The notes beneath the pieces are model-generated. The model ran no database searches, was not told the origin of the DNA, and worked only from the letters and a program-made list of their open reading frames with translations. A DNA stretch of 64,000 nt, from assembly GCA_017459865.1 (NCBI GenBank), contig JAFUCD010000002.1, positions 62,001 to 126,000 on the forward strand, read 5' to 3'. The DNA is from Oscillospiraceae bacterium. Lineage in GTDB: Bacteria > Bacillota_A > Clostridia > Oscillospirales > Oscillospiraceae. Position 1 is the stretch's first letter, and the number at the start of each line of letters is the position of its first letter. This document shows positions 16,855 through 24,734 of the stretch, piece after piece. A program made the translations under genes and the position numbers.

Positions 16855-16883
16855 TTGACAAATAGACAAAATGGCGTTAATCT
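16855..16883 (+). promoter_or_regulatory. Promoter of the tandem 70-aa gene pair
   Basis: TTGACA (16855-16860), 17-bp spacer, TAATCT (16878-16883), about 67 nt before the first start codon. Confidence 0.75.
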
Positions 16884-16949
16884 TTCAACAGTAAGTACGC
16901 AAAGAGCGTACACAAAATAAGAATGGGAAAATTTGAAAGGAGATTCATA

Positions 16950-17162
16950 ATGGATTTCAGAAGCCTGAATGTTAAAGAGTTTATCGAGAACCACGGCGGT
17001 ATGGACATTCTCAAGCAGTTCACCCCCCAGATCGCCAAGCCCCTCATGATCCGCCCCTTCTATAAGAAGACCTGCGGCGAGGTGTTTGATCTCTGCCTGA
17101 GCAAGAAGCTCGTCTCCGAGGAAGCGGCCCAGAAGGTCGTCGCCGCTGTCGAGGCTCTGTAA
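16950..17162 (+). CDS. Small helical protein of unknown function, 70 aa, copy 1 of a tandem pair
   Basis: Begins MDFRSLNVKEFIENHGGMDI and ends EEAAQKVVAAVEAL. It is predicted to be all helical, with no signal peptide or membrane segment. AAAGGAG (16936-16942) is 7 nt before ATG 16950; an upstream in-frame ATG at 16923 lacks a ribosome binding site. The next gene encodes a diverged paralogue: both share a pattern of a short helix, PQ(I/M), (M/P)..FY(K/R)K.C.E(V/I)FD, K..L...EAAQ..(V/A)..(V/I).AL. I do not recognise the family. A strong own promoter and a clean terminator after copy 2 suggest a dedicated two-gene transcript. Confidence 0.75.
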   Translation: MDFRSLNVKEFIENHGGMDILKQFTPQIAKPLMIRPFYKKTCGEVFDLCLSKKLVSEEAAQKVVAAVEAL

Positions 17163-17168
17163 CAACAG

Positions 17169-17381
17169 ATGAAAAAGATGCGGGAAATGACGCTGCGCGA
17201 GCTGTGTGAGAGCGATGCCTGTATGGCCATCGTGAAAAAGCACGCCCCGCAGATGCTCAAATACCCCACCAAAATGTTCTATCGCAAAAAATGCGACGAG
17301 ATCTTTGACATGGTCGTCAAGGCAAAGCTCCTCCCGCTGGAGGCCGCCCAGGCGATCGAGGCTGAGATCAACGCACTTTGA
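17169..17381 (+). CDS. Small helical protein of unknown function, 70 aa, copy 2 of a tandem pair
   Basis: Begins MKKMREMTLRELCESDACMA and ends EAAQAIEAEINAL, the same length as the preceding gene and clearly homologous to it: FYRKKCDEIFDMVVKAKLLP aligns with FYKKTCGEVFDLCLSKKLVS. The gap between the two genes is 6 nt. The paired conserved Cys in (K/R)K.C(G/D)E is present in both copies. Possible roles include a small heterodimer or DNA/RNA-binding helical bundle, but nothing in the sequence decides this. Confidence 0.75.
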   Translation: MKKMREMTLRELCESDACMAIVKKHAPQMLKYPTKMFYRKKCDEIFDMVVKAKLLPLEAAQAIEAEINAL

Positions 17382-17408
17382 GCGAGGACACATCAAGCTT
17401 AGAAAAAA

Positions 17409-17435
17409 GGCTCTGCTGCGGCAGAGTCTTTTTTT
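17409..17435 (+). terminator. Intrinsic terminator after the tandem pair
   Basis: CTCTGC (17411-17416), loop TGCG, GCAGAG (17421-17426), then a T-run to 17435. Confidence 0.85.
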
Positions 17436-17457
17436 CGTGCACGGCCCTTGTCGAAGC

Positions 17458-17486
17458 TTGCCGAAGCGTGGGATCTGTGCTATAGT
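17458..17486 (+). promoter_or_regulatory. Promoter of the VanY-like gene
   Basis: TTGCCG (17458-17463), 17-bp spacer, TATAGT (17481-17486) with a TGC extended -10, 42 nt before the start codon. Confidence 0.7.
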
Positions 17487-17528
17487 AAGCACAAAGGTTT
17501 TTCATCAGAAGGGAGGCAGCTTTGCCGC

Positions 17529-18284
17529 ATGTTTAAATATCTGAACCGGCGTATCGTCGCGCTGACGCTGCTGATCGTCGTGCTGGCGCTGCTGATCTTT
17601 TCGCGCACGACCGAGCTGTTCACGCGGCAGGGCGGCAGCGAGGACGTGGACCTCATTCTCCCGCCCTACGTGGACGGCACCGTGACGCGCCGCTCCTATG
17701 AGGATCTGCCGGACATCGATATCGACTCGTGGGAGTACATGCTCGTCAACCAAGCGCACAACTGCGGCGTGTACGCGCCGGACGTCGTGCAGATCGAGGG
17801 CACCAGCTCCTATTTCGATCTGCGCGCCATCGATAAGCTCTATGCACTGCTGGACGCGGCGCGGGCGGCGGGCTTTGATCCGCACGTCTATGTCGGCTAT
17901 CGCGCCTATGTGATCCAGGCGGATCAATACCGCGAGGTGGTCGCCTCGCTCGTGGAGAAGGGCTATTCGCAGGCGGACGCGGAGCGCGAGGCGGCGGAGA
18001 CCTCCTCCGAGCCCGGCACCAGCGAGCACCAGACCGGCCTGTGTCTGGACCTGCTGGACCGCTACACCGAGTCGCTCACGGACTTCCAGATGGACCCCGC
18101 TTTCGAGGCGTGGCTGAACGAGCACGTCGTGGAGTACGGCTTTATCATGCGCTACCCCGAGGACAAGATCTCCGTCACGGGACGCTATGAGCCGTGGCAC
18201 ATCCGCTACGTCGGCGAGGAGGCGGCACAGTTCATGACCGCGCACAACCTCGCGCTGGAGGAATTCGTGACGCTGTATCATTAA
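17529..18284 (+). CDS. VanY/DacB-family D-alanyl-D-alanine carboxypeptidase (M15B), membrane-anchored, 251 aa
   Basis: Zinc peptidase that trims the terminal D-Ala of peptidoglycan stem peptides. One N-terminal membrane segment (about residues 9-26) anchors it with the catalytic domain outside. The M15B motif is complete: TSEHQTGLCLDL provides His167 and Asp174, and GRYEPWHIRYVG provides Glu221 and His224. Length and motif spacing match VanY-like carboxypeptidases. The start ATG 17529 begins the basic stretch MFKYLNRR before the membrane segment; GGGAGG lies 12 nt upstream, rather far. A lipoprotein gene follows 25 nt later, probably in the same transcript. Housekeeping wall remodelling is more likely than vancomycin resistance, since no van regulators or ligase are present. 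Confidence 0.9.
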   Translation: MFKYLNRRIVALTLLIVVLALLIFSRTTELFTRQGGSEDVDLILPPYVDGTVTRRSYEDLPDIDIDSWEYMLVNQAHNCGVYAPDVVQIEGTSSYFDLRAIDKLYALLDAARAAGFDPHVYVGYRAYVIQADQYREVVASLVEKGYSQADAEREAAETSSEPGTSEHQTGLCLDLLDRYTESLTDFQMDPAFEAWLNEHVVEYGFIMRYPEDKISVTGRYEPWHIRYVGEEAAQFMTAHNLALEEFVTLYH

Positions 18285-18309
18285 ATTTGATCCACAGGAG
18301 GGAACACCC

Positions 18310-19170
18310 ATGAAGCTCAGACGGTTGCTCGCGCTGCTGCTGGCGTCGCTGATGGTTTGCTCCCTGAGCGGCTGCGCAAAGCTCCGCGAGATCCGGGAGG
18401 AGATGATCGCGCGGCAGGAGGAAAACGACCGAGACGACGCCGCCGACCAGACGACGCCCGCGCCGACCGCGACGGAGGCGCTGCCGCAGACCTCGGATGG
18501 CACAGAGCAAACGCCGCCGCCCGAATACCGGGAGCCCGAGGACGTCGCGGCGTATCTGCCGATCCTCCGCGAGCACATCAATCCCGACGATACCTACGGA
18601 AACACGCCCGGTACAGCGCTGCTCTATGACCTGAATGACGACGGCACGCTGGAGCTGATCATGACCTATCTGGACGACGGCCCCAACACCTCTGGTTTGC
18701 GCATTATCGTGCGCTACGCGGTCTATACGCTTCGCAACGGCTCTGTGATCCAGATGCTTGCGCCGACGGAGCTGTATGCGCTCGTCGGCGGGTGCAGCGG
18801 CGCAAATGCCGTGGTGCGCAAGGGCGGCGCGCTCTGCCTGCTTGCACACGCATCCTCGCCGGAGGTCGACGAGGACTCCACGTACGATGACGGCTCCTAT
18901 CAGATCTATGTCATGCACGGCGATGCGCTGCAGCTGCAGGAGGATCTGCAATACCGGATGAAGGTCTATCACACCGGCGTAGTCTCGGAATCGGAGAGCA
19001 CCTTTACGCTGAACGGCACGCCGATCTCCTACAGCGACTATCTCGCGTTCACGGGAGACATACAATACCTCGCCGCGAGCGCCGGCACGACCTACAGCGA
19101 TTTCGAGGGCTGCGCCTCCACGCCGATCCCCGACCTGATCCGCCAGATCGAAAGCGGGGAGTATAATTGA
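18310..19170 (+). CDS. Lipoprotein of unknown function, 286 aa
   Basis: Signal peptide with lipobox LSGC (Cys21), followed by a Lys/Glu-rich helix and a Thr/Pro-rich linker (about 45-75), then a globular domain. LLYDLNDDGTLELIMTYLDD resembles FG-GAP/VCBS-like calcium-binding loops often seen in clostridial lipoproteins. No catalytic motif is visible. AGGAGGG precedes ATG. It follows the VanY-like gene closely and ends at a strong terminator, so the pair may act together at the wall; that is inference. Confidence 0.75.
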   Translation: MKLRRLLALLLASLMVCSLSGCAKLREIREEMIARQEENDRDDAADQTTPAPTATEALPQTSDGTEQTPPPEYREPEDVAAYLPILREHINPDDTYGNTPGTALLYDLNDDGTLELIMTYLDDGPNTSGLRIIVRYAVYTLRNGSVIQMLAPTELYALVGGCSGANAVVRKGGALCLLAHASSPEVDEDSTYDDGSYQIYVMHGDALQLQEDLQYRMKVYHTGVVSESESTFTLNGTPISYSDYLAFTGDIQYLAASAGTTYSDFEGCASTPIPDLIRQIESGEYN

Positions 19171-19187
19171 AGATCTGTTTCTGACAT

Positions 19188-19226
19188 GAGCCCCGGCGCG
19201 GCGAAAACCGCGCCGGGGCGTTATCG
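19188..19226 (+). terminator. Strong GC hairpin terminator, left copy of a repeat
   Basis: GCCCCGGCGCGG (19190-19201) pairs with CCGCGCCGGGGC (19208-19219). The 39-base core 19188-19226 recurs with two differences at 22989-23027. AGATCTG precedes both copies. Confidence 0.85.
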
Positions 19227-19294
19227 TCTGTTTTTCAATGCAAAAATGCAAACCCGCTGCTTCCAGAAAAATAGGGAGCGGCGGGTCTTGGTGT

Positions 19295-19501
19295 CTACGC
19301 ATCCTCGACTTCAACGATGTCGATTGCGGCTTTCAGCAGTATATTGATTAATTCATTGCGCGAGCGGTTTGTTTGCGCGGCGAGGACGTCCAGCTGCGCA
19401 ATCAGTTCGTCACGCATCCGCACGGAGACTACCTTGTGCCCATCATCGCCTTTTTTGATAGTTTTCTTTGTGATTTTGATTTGTTGTGCCAAAGGAATCA
19501 C
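19295..19501 (-). CDS. Ribbon-helix-helix DNA-binding protein, 68 aa
   Basis: Basic N-terminus followed by VVSVRMRDELIAQLDVLAAQ and TNRSRNELINILLKAAI, the strand-helix-helix pattern of CopG/Arc/MetJ-type repressors with the expected N-x-S-R-x-E-x-I turn. It reads from GTG at 19499-19501. Just upstream a 17-base element is present twice and overlaps the start, so self-repression is plausible. It faces away from the large SLH gene and shares the intergenic region with it, which would let one operator serve both. No toxin gene accompanies it, so a toxin-antitoxin role is not supported. Confidence 0.8.
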   Translation of the reverse strand: MIPLAQQIKITKKTIKKGDDGHKVVSVRMRDELIAQLDVLAAQTNRSRNELINILLKAAIDIVEVEDA

Positions 19502-19542
19502 CTCACATTTTTGCTAATCGTTGGTCACCTCACATCTTTGCT
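19499..19542. promoter_or_regulatory. Direct repeats overlapping the start of the RHH gene
   Basis: CACCTCACATTTTTGCT (19499-19515) and CACCTCACATCTTTGCT (19526-19542) match at 16 of 17 positions with a 27-bp period. On the coding strand each reads as a GTGAGGTG ribosome-binding-like block. Ribbon-helix-helix repressors often bind such direct repeats, so this is a candidate operator. Confidence 0.5.
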
Positions 19543-19553
19543 TGTAGTTTACC

Positions 19554-19583
19554 TTGACAAGTAATGTTTTAGTAGATTATACT
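19554..19583 (+). promoter_or_regulatory. Promoter of the amidase/LRR/SLH gene
   Basis: TTGACA (19554-19559) with TATACT at 19578-19583 (18-bp spacer; TTATAC at 17 bp), about 59 nt before the start codon. Confidence 0.65.
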
Positions 19584-19641
19584 AATATAGTGTATTTTAT
19601 AACTATATATTTGTAGTTAATTAGAAAGGAGATAAAGAACG

Positions 19642-22600
19642 TTGAAAAGAAGAACCATGAGCTTCCTCGTTGCAATCTGCATAATAATAGCATTATTGCC
19701 AATCACATCTCCAAATGCGTCGGCTGTTGGTGGGTACAATGCGGCGGCTGCAGCGCAATATGCTATGAATTGGTATAATTCCTTCAATCCGCAATGGTAC
19801 AATTGGGAAAGTGAAGGCTATGGAGATTGCGCGAACTTTGTATCACAATGTCTTTATGCTGGCGGCTTACAGATGTCAAACGGATGGTACTGGAATTCGC
19901 GCACGAACTGGAATTACAGCGGATCATGGACCATACCCCAGGATCAGCGGAATTATTTGGTGAATATCCTCGGGTGTCAGATCATCAATTATCCTTCTGC
20001 AGGTCAAATCGCGGTTGGTGATGTGTTGATGTACGATTGGGATAACGACGGAAGATGGGACCATTCTGCGATTTGTGCAAAGGTTGAAGGGAGCACCCCT
20101 TATGTTTGCGCGCATTCTGCTGCTGCTTTCAACAACAGGTGGACGATGAGCGCCAGCAAATATGCGGTTATAAAAATGGGCGGCACTACAACGCCTAGCG
20201 ACGGAAAGTCGCTTTCCATTTCCGGCGCCAACACTCCCGGAAATATCAACGAGGGCAATGTTTTTTCTGTGACAGGAACGATTTCTTCAGGTTCCCCCAT
20301 TACAAGCGTGACGGTTGGCGTTTATGATATGAACGGGAATTTTAAGACCGGCGTGCAGAATGTAAATCCGAACAGCTCCTATTACGATATCAAAGCAAGC
20401 GCCGACGCAAAGGTGTATTTCAATTATCTTGCTGCAGGAACATATCGATATGTTGTCTCAGCAAAAAATTCTGCTGGAGCGTCAAAGGAATTTGTCAATA
20501 AGACTTTTCAGGTTGTTGGAAAGGTCGTCAATTATACGGTTACATTTGATGCAAATGGAGGAAGCGTGAGCCCTTCAACAAAATCGGTTGCAAGCGGGAG
20601 CACGATTGGGAGTCTTCCTACGCCGACAAGAACCGGCTACAAATTTGAGCGTTGGGCGGAAGAGCCGAGCGGCGGATTTGGAGTGTCTGAGCAAAAGGTG
20701 ATAACGGAGAATAGGACGATCTATGCACAATGGACGCCATTGTCATACACAGTCTCTTTTGATGCAAACGGTGGGAAATGCAGTACCGGAAGCATCACGC
20801 GGTCGTATGGTTCTGCACTTGGATCACTTCCGGAGGCGACACGGACGGGATATTCTTTTATAGGATGGTACGATGGGAATGAACGTGTATCTCCTGATAC
20901 AGAGGTTGTGTCTGGCATGACACTCGTTGCAAAATGGGACAACAACATTATTTTATATTCTGTTGAAGGGGGCAACATATATTTCGATAAGACAAATGGA
21001 ACAATAACGAATTGTGACCAATCTGTGAGGAGCGCAAATATCCCGTCAGCTATCCTTGGATATACTGTTACGAAGATAGATAGTCGCGCATTTGATCGAT
21101 GCTACAACCTAGTTTCTGTCACTATTCCGGATAGTGTAACATCGATTGGGTTTAGTCCGTTCTTTGACTGCAGCAAATTAGAAACCATAACAGTTGCAAG
21201 CGCAAACCCATTTTATTATTCAGAGAATGGAGTTCTTTACAGAACGATTGACACAAATAAGAAGGGCGTATTAGTAAAGTGCCCAGCGACAAAAGCGGGT
21301 GTTTTTAAAATTCCAGATGGTGTGGAATATATTGATGACAAGGCTTTGGATGGATGTTCAAAGTTGACAGATGTTCTGATTCCCGGCAGTATAGTAGAAA
21401 TAGCAAATCAAGCATTCAGAAATTGCAGCAGTTTGACTAATCTCGTTATCCCTGAAGGAGTTCAGTCTATCAATCAAGAAGTCTTTTTTGGATGCAGCAG
21501 CTTGAAAAGTTTAAGTTTACCAAGTACACTTACATATATTACTTTCATGCCGATAACTGGCGATAGTGCGTTCAGCGGATGCAGTAATCTAACAGAAGTG
21601 AATGTTTCGCCTGATAATAGACGCTATTGCTCGGTAGATGGAGTGGTCTATACAAAAGATAAAAAGGGTCTCCTTTTCTATCCGACGGGGCTGCAAGGAA
21701 AGTACGAAATTCCTGCAGGAGTTGTTTATATTGGAGAATATGCTTTTAGCGGGCACTCAGGTATCACAGAGCTTGTTTTTTCTAGCGAGATCCAGAACAT
21801 TGGTCGAGCGGCTTTTCGACATGCTGATAGTTTGATATATGTGTTCTATAAAGGTAGTGAAGCTGATTGGAAGAAGGTAAATAACTACGGAGTGAATGAA
21901 GCGCTGGATTCTTCAATCATGCACTATAATTCAACAGATCATACATTTGATCCCGATACTGTCATCAAAAAAGAAAGTTGCAGAGAAGCGGGTATTGCAA
22001 GACTAAAGTGTAGTGTCTGCGGCGAAGTAAAATATGAACTAATTCCTGCAACAGGTCATAAGTGGGACACCGGAAAGATAACGAAAGCAGCTACTTGTGC
22101 TGAGGAGGGCGCGAGACAGTATACTTGTGCGACTTGCGGTGAAACAAGAACGGAACCGATCCCGATTACGGATCACCACTATTCGATTACCCAGATTATT
22201 TCTCCATCCTGTAAGCAGGAGGGGTATACGATGCACATCTGTGATGTTTGTGGAAGCAGTTATGGCGATACAGTCATACATGCAACAGATCATATCTGGG
22301 ATTCCGGTAAGGTGACACAGCAACCGACCGTGTCTGCAGAGGGTATAAAGATCTTCACCTGCACCGTCTGCGGCGAGACGCGGACCGAGGCGATCCCGAA
22401 ACTGGAGCCGAAGCCGGATGATCCGCCGACGCCGCCCACGCCAGGGAACCCATTCGCGGATGTGGCAAGCGGTGAATACTTCTATGACCCCGTCCTCTGG
22501 GCGGTGAACCACACGCCGCAAATCACGAACGGCACGAGCAGGACGACGTTCTCGCCGAATGCCACCTGCACGCGCGGACAGGTCGTCACGTTCCTGTGGC

Positions 22601-22977
22601 GCGCCATGGGCGAGCCGGAGCCGACGAGCGCGGTGAACAAGTTCACCGACGTCCAGACCTCGGATTATTTCTACAAGGCGGTCCTCTGGGCGGTCGAGAA
22701 GGGCATTACGGTCGGCACGAGCGACACGACCTTCTCGCCCAACGACCCCTGCACGCGCGCGCATGTTGTGACGTTCCTCTGGAGAGCGGAGGAACAGCCA
22801 AGCGTCGCGGGCGCAAATCCGTTTGCGGACGTCGCCTCGGGACACTATTATTACAGCGCGGTCCTCTGGGCGGTGTCGAAGAACATCACGCAGGGCACGA
22901 GCGCGAGCACGTTCAGTCCGGACAACCCGTGCACACGTGCACAGATCGTGACGTTCCTGTATCGGGACATGAAATAA
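19642..22977 (+). CDS. Multidomain surface protein: amidase, InlB-type repeats, LRRs, CxxC repeats and SLH anchor, 1111 aa
   Basis: Secreted wall-anchored protein. Signal peptide (1-28); a putative amidase_6-like domain (about 30-180) with Cys63 in GDCANFVSQC and His141 in WDHSAI; an Ig-like segment (about 190-290); two InlB B-type repeats (TVTFDANGG..., VSFDANGG...RTGYSFIGWYDG); BspA-type leucine-rich repeats (about 440-760, for example FDRCYNLVSVTIPDSVTSIG); three repeats with paired CxxCG (about 775-925, CSVCGEVKYELIPATGHKWD); and three SLH modules (about 935-1105). The start is TTG 19642 with AAAGGAG upstream. Peptide or wall cleavage by the Cys-His domain and ligand binding by the LRRs are inference. 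Composition shifts from AT-rich to GC-rich near 22.34 kb, just before the SLH part. Confidence 0.85.
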   Translation: MKRRTMSFLVAICIIIALLPITSPNASAVGGYNAAAAAQYAMNWYNSFNPQWYNWESEGYGDCANFVSQCLYAGGLQMSNGWYWNSRTNWNYSGSWTIPQDQRNYLVNILGCQIINYPSAGQIAVGDVLMYDWDNDGRWDHSAICAKVEGSTPYVCAHSAAAFNNRWTMSASKYAVIKMGGTTTPSDGKSLSISGANTPGNINEGNVFSVTGTISSGSPITSVTVGVYDMNGNFKTGVQNVNPNSSYYDIKASADAKVYFNYLAAGTYRYVVSAKNSAGASKEFVNKTFQVVGKVVNYTVTFDANGGSVSPSTKSVASGSTIGSLPTPTRTGYKFERWAEEPSGGFGVSEQKVITENRTIYAQWTPLSYTVSFDANGGKCSTGSITRSYGSALGSLPEATRTGYSFIGWYDGNERVSPDTEVVSGMTLVAKWDNNIILYSVEGGNIYFDKTNGTITNCDQSVRSANIPSAILGYTVTKIDSRAFDRCYNLVSVTIPDSVTSIGFSPFFDCSKLETITVASANPFYYSENGVLYRTIDTNKKGVLVKCPATKAGVFKIPDGVEYIDDKALDGCSKLTDVLIPGSIVEIANQAFRNCSSLTNLVIPEGVQSINQEVFFGCSSLKSLSLPSTLTYITFMPITGDSAFSGCSNLTEVNVSPDNRRYCSVDGVVYTKDKKGLLFYPTGLQGKYEIPAGVVYIGEYAFSGHSGITELVFSSEIQNIGRAAFRHADSLIYVFYKGSEADWKKVNNYGVNEALDSSIMHYNSTDHTFDPDTVIKKESCREAGIARLKCSVCGEVKYELIPATGHKWDTGKITKAATCAEEGARQYTCATCGETRTEPIPITDHHYSITQIISPSCKQEGYTMHICDVCGSSYGDTVIHATDHIWDSGKVTQQPTVSAEGIKIFTCTVCGETRTEAIPKLEPKPDDPPTPPTPGNPFADVASGEYFYDPVLWAVNHTPQITNGTSRTTFSPNATCTRGQVVTFLWRAMGEPEPTSAVNKFTDVQTSDYFYKAVLWAVEKGITVGTSDTTFSPNDPCTRAHVVTFLWRAEEQPSVAGANPFADVASGHYYYSAVLWAVSKNITQGTSASTFSPDNPCTRAQIVTFLYRDMK

Positions 22978-22988
22978 CAGACAGATCT

Positions 22989-23027
22989 GAGCCCCGGCGC
23001 GGCGAAAGCCGTGCCGGGGCGTTATCG
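22989..23027 (+). terminator. Strong GC hairpin terminator, right copy of a repeat
   Basis: GCCCCGGCGCGG pairs with CCGTGCCGGGGC around GAAAG; 37 of 39 bases match the copy at 19188-19226. Confidence 0.85.
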
Positions 23028-23070
23028 CTTCCAAGCCTTACATTTCTGTGCCATTTGTGATAAAAAAGGC

Positions 23071-23099
23071 TTGCAATAGCGGCTCGACCGTGGTATAAT
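23071..23099 (+). promoter_or_regulatory. Promoter of the rimP-nusA-infB operon
   Basis: TTGCAA (23071-23076), 17-bp spacer, TATAAT (23094-23099) with TGG extended -10. The leader runs about 87 nt to rimP. Confidence 0.8.
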
Positions 23100-23130
23100 A
23101 CGCAAGGTAAGTAAGTAGAGGTTAGTCAGG

Positions 23131-23153
23131 CTGGGCGGTCGCCCAGTCTTTTT
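23131..23153 (+). terminator. Leader hairpin with T-run upstream of rimP (possible attenuator)
   Basis: CTGGGCG (23131-23137) pairs with CGCCCAG (23140-23146), followed by TCTTTTT. It has the form of an intrinsic terminator inside the 5' leader, between promoter and first gene, so it could make expression of the operon depend on readthrough. Confidence 0.65.
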
Positions 23154-23192
23154 CGTGTGAATTTTTAAAAACCAATTTTTGGAGACGATGAA

Positions 23193-23648
23193 ATGAGCAA
23201 GATCACAGACGCCGTTACGGCGTTGGCGCAGCCGGTCGCCGAACAGCTCGGCTGTGAGATTTGGGACGTGGAATTCGTCAAGGAGGCCGGCACGCGGTTC
23301 CTGCGTGTCTATATCGATAAGGAGGGCGGCGTCTCCATTCAGGACTGTGAGGACTTCAGTCGCGCGCTGGATCCCATCCTGGACGAGGCCGACCCCATCC
23401 CCGAGAGCTATGTGTTCGAGGTGTCCAGCGCGGGCGCCGAGCGCGTGTTGAAGCGCCCCGGCGATTTTGCGCGTTTCATCGGACACGACGTGGAGGTCAA
23501 GCTCTATCAGCCCCGCGACGGGCGCAAGACCTTTGTCGGCGCGCTCAAGGGCTATGCCGACGGCGATGTGTTCGTCACCGTGGGCGGCGCTGATCTGACG
23601 TTCCCGAAATCCACCGTTGCGCAGGTCCGCCTGCACGTCACCTTTTAA
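23193..23648 (+). CDS. rimP: Ribosome maturation factor RimP, 151 aa
   Basis: Assists assembly of the 30S subunit. The N-terminal alpha/beta domain carries the family pattern GCEIWDVEFVKEAGTRFLRV and YIDKEGGVSIQDCEDFSRAL, followed by the VFEVSSAGAERVLK motif and a small C-terminal Sm-like barrel. Length is standard. TGGAGA is 7 nt before ATG. It is first gene of the classical rimP-nusA-rnpM-ylxQ-infB block, and nusA starts 24 nt later. Confidence 0.95.
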   Translation: MSKITDAVTALAQPVAEQLGCEIWDVEFVKEAGTRFLRVYIDKEGGVSIQDCEDFSRALDPILDEADPIPESYVFEVSSAGAERVLKRPGDFARFIGHDVEVKLYQPRDGRKTFVGALKGYADGDVFVTVGGADLTFPKSTVAQVRLHVTF

Positions 23649-23672
23649 TAGTTAGAGAGGAAGCAAACGATC

Positions 23673-24725
23673 ATGAATGCAGAATTCTTTGAAGCCATCG
23701 CCGATATCGAGCGCGAAAAGGGCATTCCCCGCGAGTACATGTACGGCAAGATCCAGCAGGCCATGCTGACCGCCTACCGCAAGGACGCGCCGGAGAGCGG
23801 CGACAACATCGAGGTCATCATGGACGAGGCCAAGCGCAAGATCGAGATGGTCGTGCAGAAGACCGTCGTCGAGGAGGTCGAGGATCCGAATTACGAGATG
23901 ACGCTCGAGGCCGCGCGCAAGATCACCAAGCGCGCGAAGGTCGGCGACGTCGTGAACATCCCGGTCGAAACCAAGAAGTTCGGCCGCATCGCGGCGCAGG
24001 CTGCCAAGCAGGTCATCATCCAGGGCATCCGCGAGGCCGAGCGCGGCATGATCTATGAGGAGTTCAACTCCAAGGAGCACGAGGTGCTCACGGGCGTCGT
24101 CAACAAGATTGACCCCCGCACCGGCAATATCTATATCAAGATCAGCTCCAACGCCGACTACACCGACGCCATGCTCTCCCCGCAGGAGTGCATCCGCGGC
24201 GAGGTGCTGCGCGAGGGCGACCGCATCAAGGTCTATGTCGTTGAGGTCCGCCGCTCCACGCGCGGCCCGCAGGTGCTCATCAGCCGCACCCATCCGGGTC
24301 TGGTCAAGCGCCTGTTCGAGCTGGAGGTGCCCGAGATTTTCGACGGCGACGTCGAGATCAAGTCCATCGCCCGCGAGGCCGGCAGCCGCACCAAAATGGC
24401 GGTCTGGTCCGAGGATCCGGCGGTCGATCCCATCGGCGCCTGCGTCGGTCCGAAGGGCGGCCGCGTCGCGAGCATCGTCGATGCCCTCGGCGGCGAGAAG
24501 ATCGACATCGTGAAATACAGCGAGACGCCCGAGGAATTCATCGCCGCGGCGCTTGCCCCGTCCGAGGTCGTGTCGGTCACGCTCCTCGAGGAGGGCAGAA
24601 GCTGCCGCGTCATCGTGCCCGACGGCCAACTCTCGCTCGCCATCGGCAAGGAGGGACAGAACGCCCGCCTCGCCGCGAAGCTCACGGGCTATAAGATCGA
24701 CATCAAGCCCGAGAGCGAGGCATAA
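23673..24725 (+). CDS. nusA: Transcription termination/antitermination factor NusA, 350 aa
   Basis: RNA polymerase-associated factor controlling pausing, termination and antitermination. N-terminal RNAP-binding domain (1-125, starting MNAEFFEAIADIEREKGIPR), S1 domain (about 135-200), then KH1 and KH2 (about 205-345) with GPKGGRVASIVDALGGEKID and AIGKEGQNARLAAKLTGYKI. It ends right after KH2 and lacks the acidic C-terminal repeats of proteobacterial NusA, as is normal in Firmicutes. GAGAGGAAG precedes ATG. Since NusA itself acts on termination, the terminator-like hairpin in the operon leader suggests feedback, by analogy with other species. Confidence 0.96.
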   Translation: MNAEFFEAIADIEREKGIPREYMYGKIQQAMLTAYRKDAPESGDNIEVIMDEAKRKIEMVVQKTVVEEVEDPNYEMTLEAARKITKRAKVGDVVNIPVETKKFGRIAAQAAKQVIIQGIREAERGMIYEEFNSKEHEVLTGVVNKIDPRTGNIYIKISSNADYTDAMLSPQECIRGEVLREGDRIKVYVVEVRRSTRGPQVLISRTHPGLVKRLFELEVPEIFDGDVEIKSIAREAGSRTKMAVWSEDPAVDPIGACVGPKGGRVASIVDALGGEKIDIVKYSETPEEFIAAALAPSEVVSVTLLEEGRSCRVIVPDGQLSLAIGKEGQNARLAAKLTGYKIDIKPESEA

Positions 24726-24734
24726 TAACCAAAC

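Noticed and set aside
17529..18284. Vancomycin-resistance VanY
   Set aside because: The protein is VanY-like, but no vanR/S, vanH, vanA/B/D/G-type ligase or vanX is nearby, so ordinary wall carboxypeptidase is more likely.
19295..19501. Toxin-antitoxin module from the RHH protein
   Set aside because: No small toxin-sized gene is adjacent in the same direction; the next gene is a divergent surface protein.
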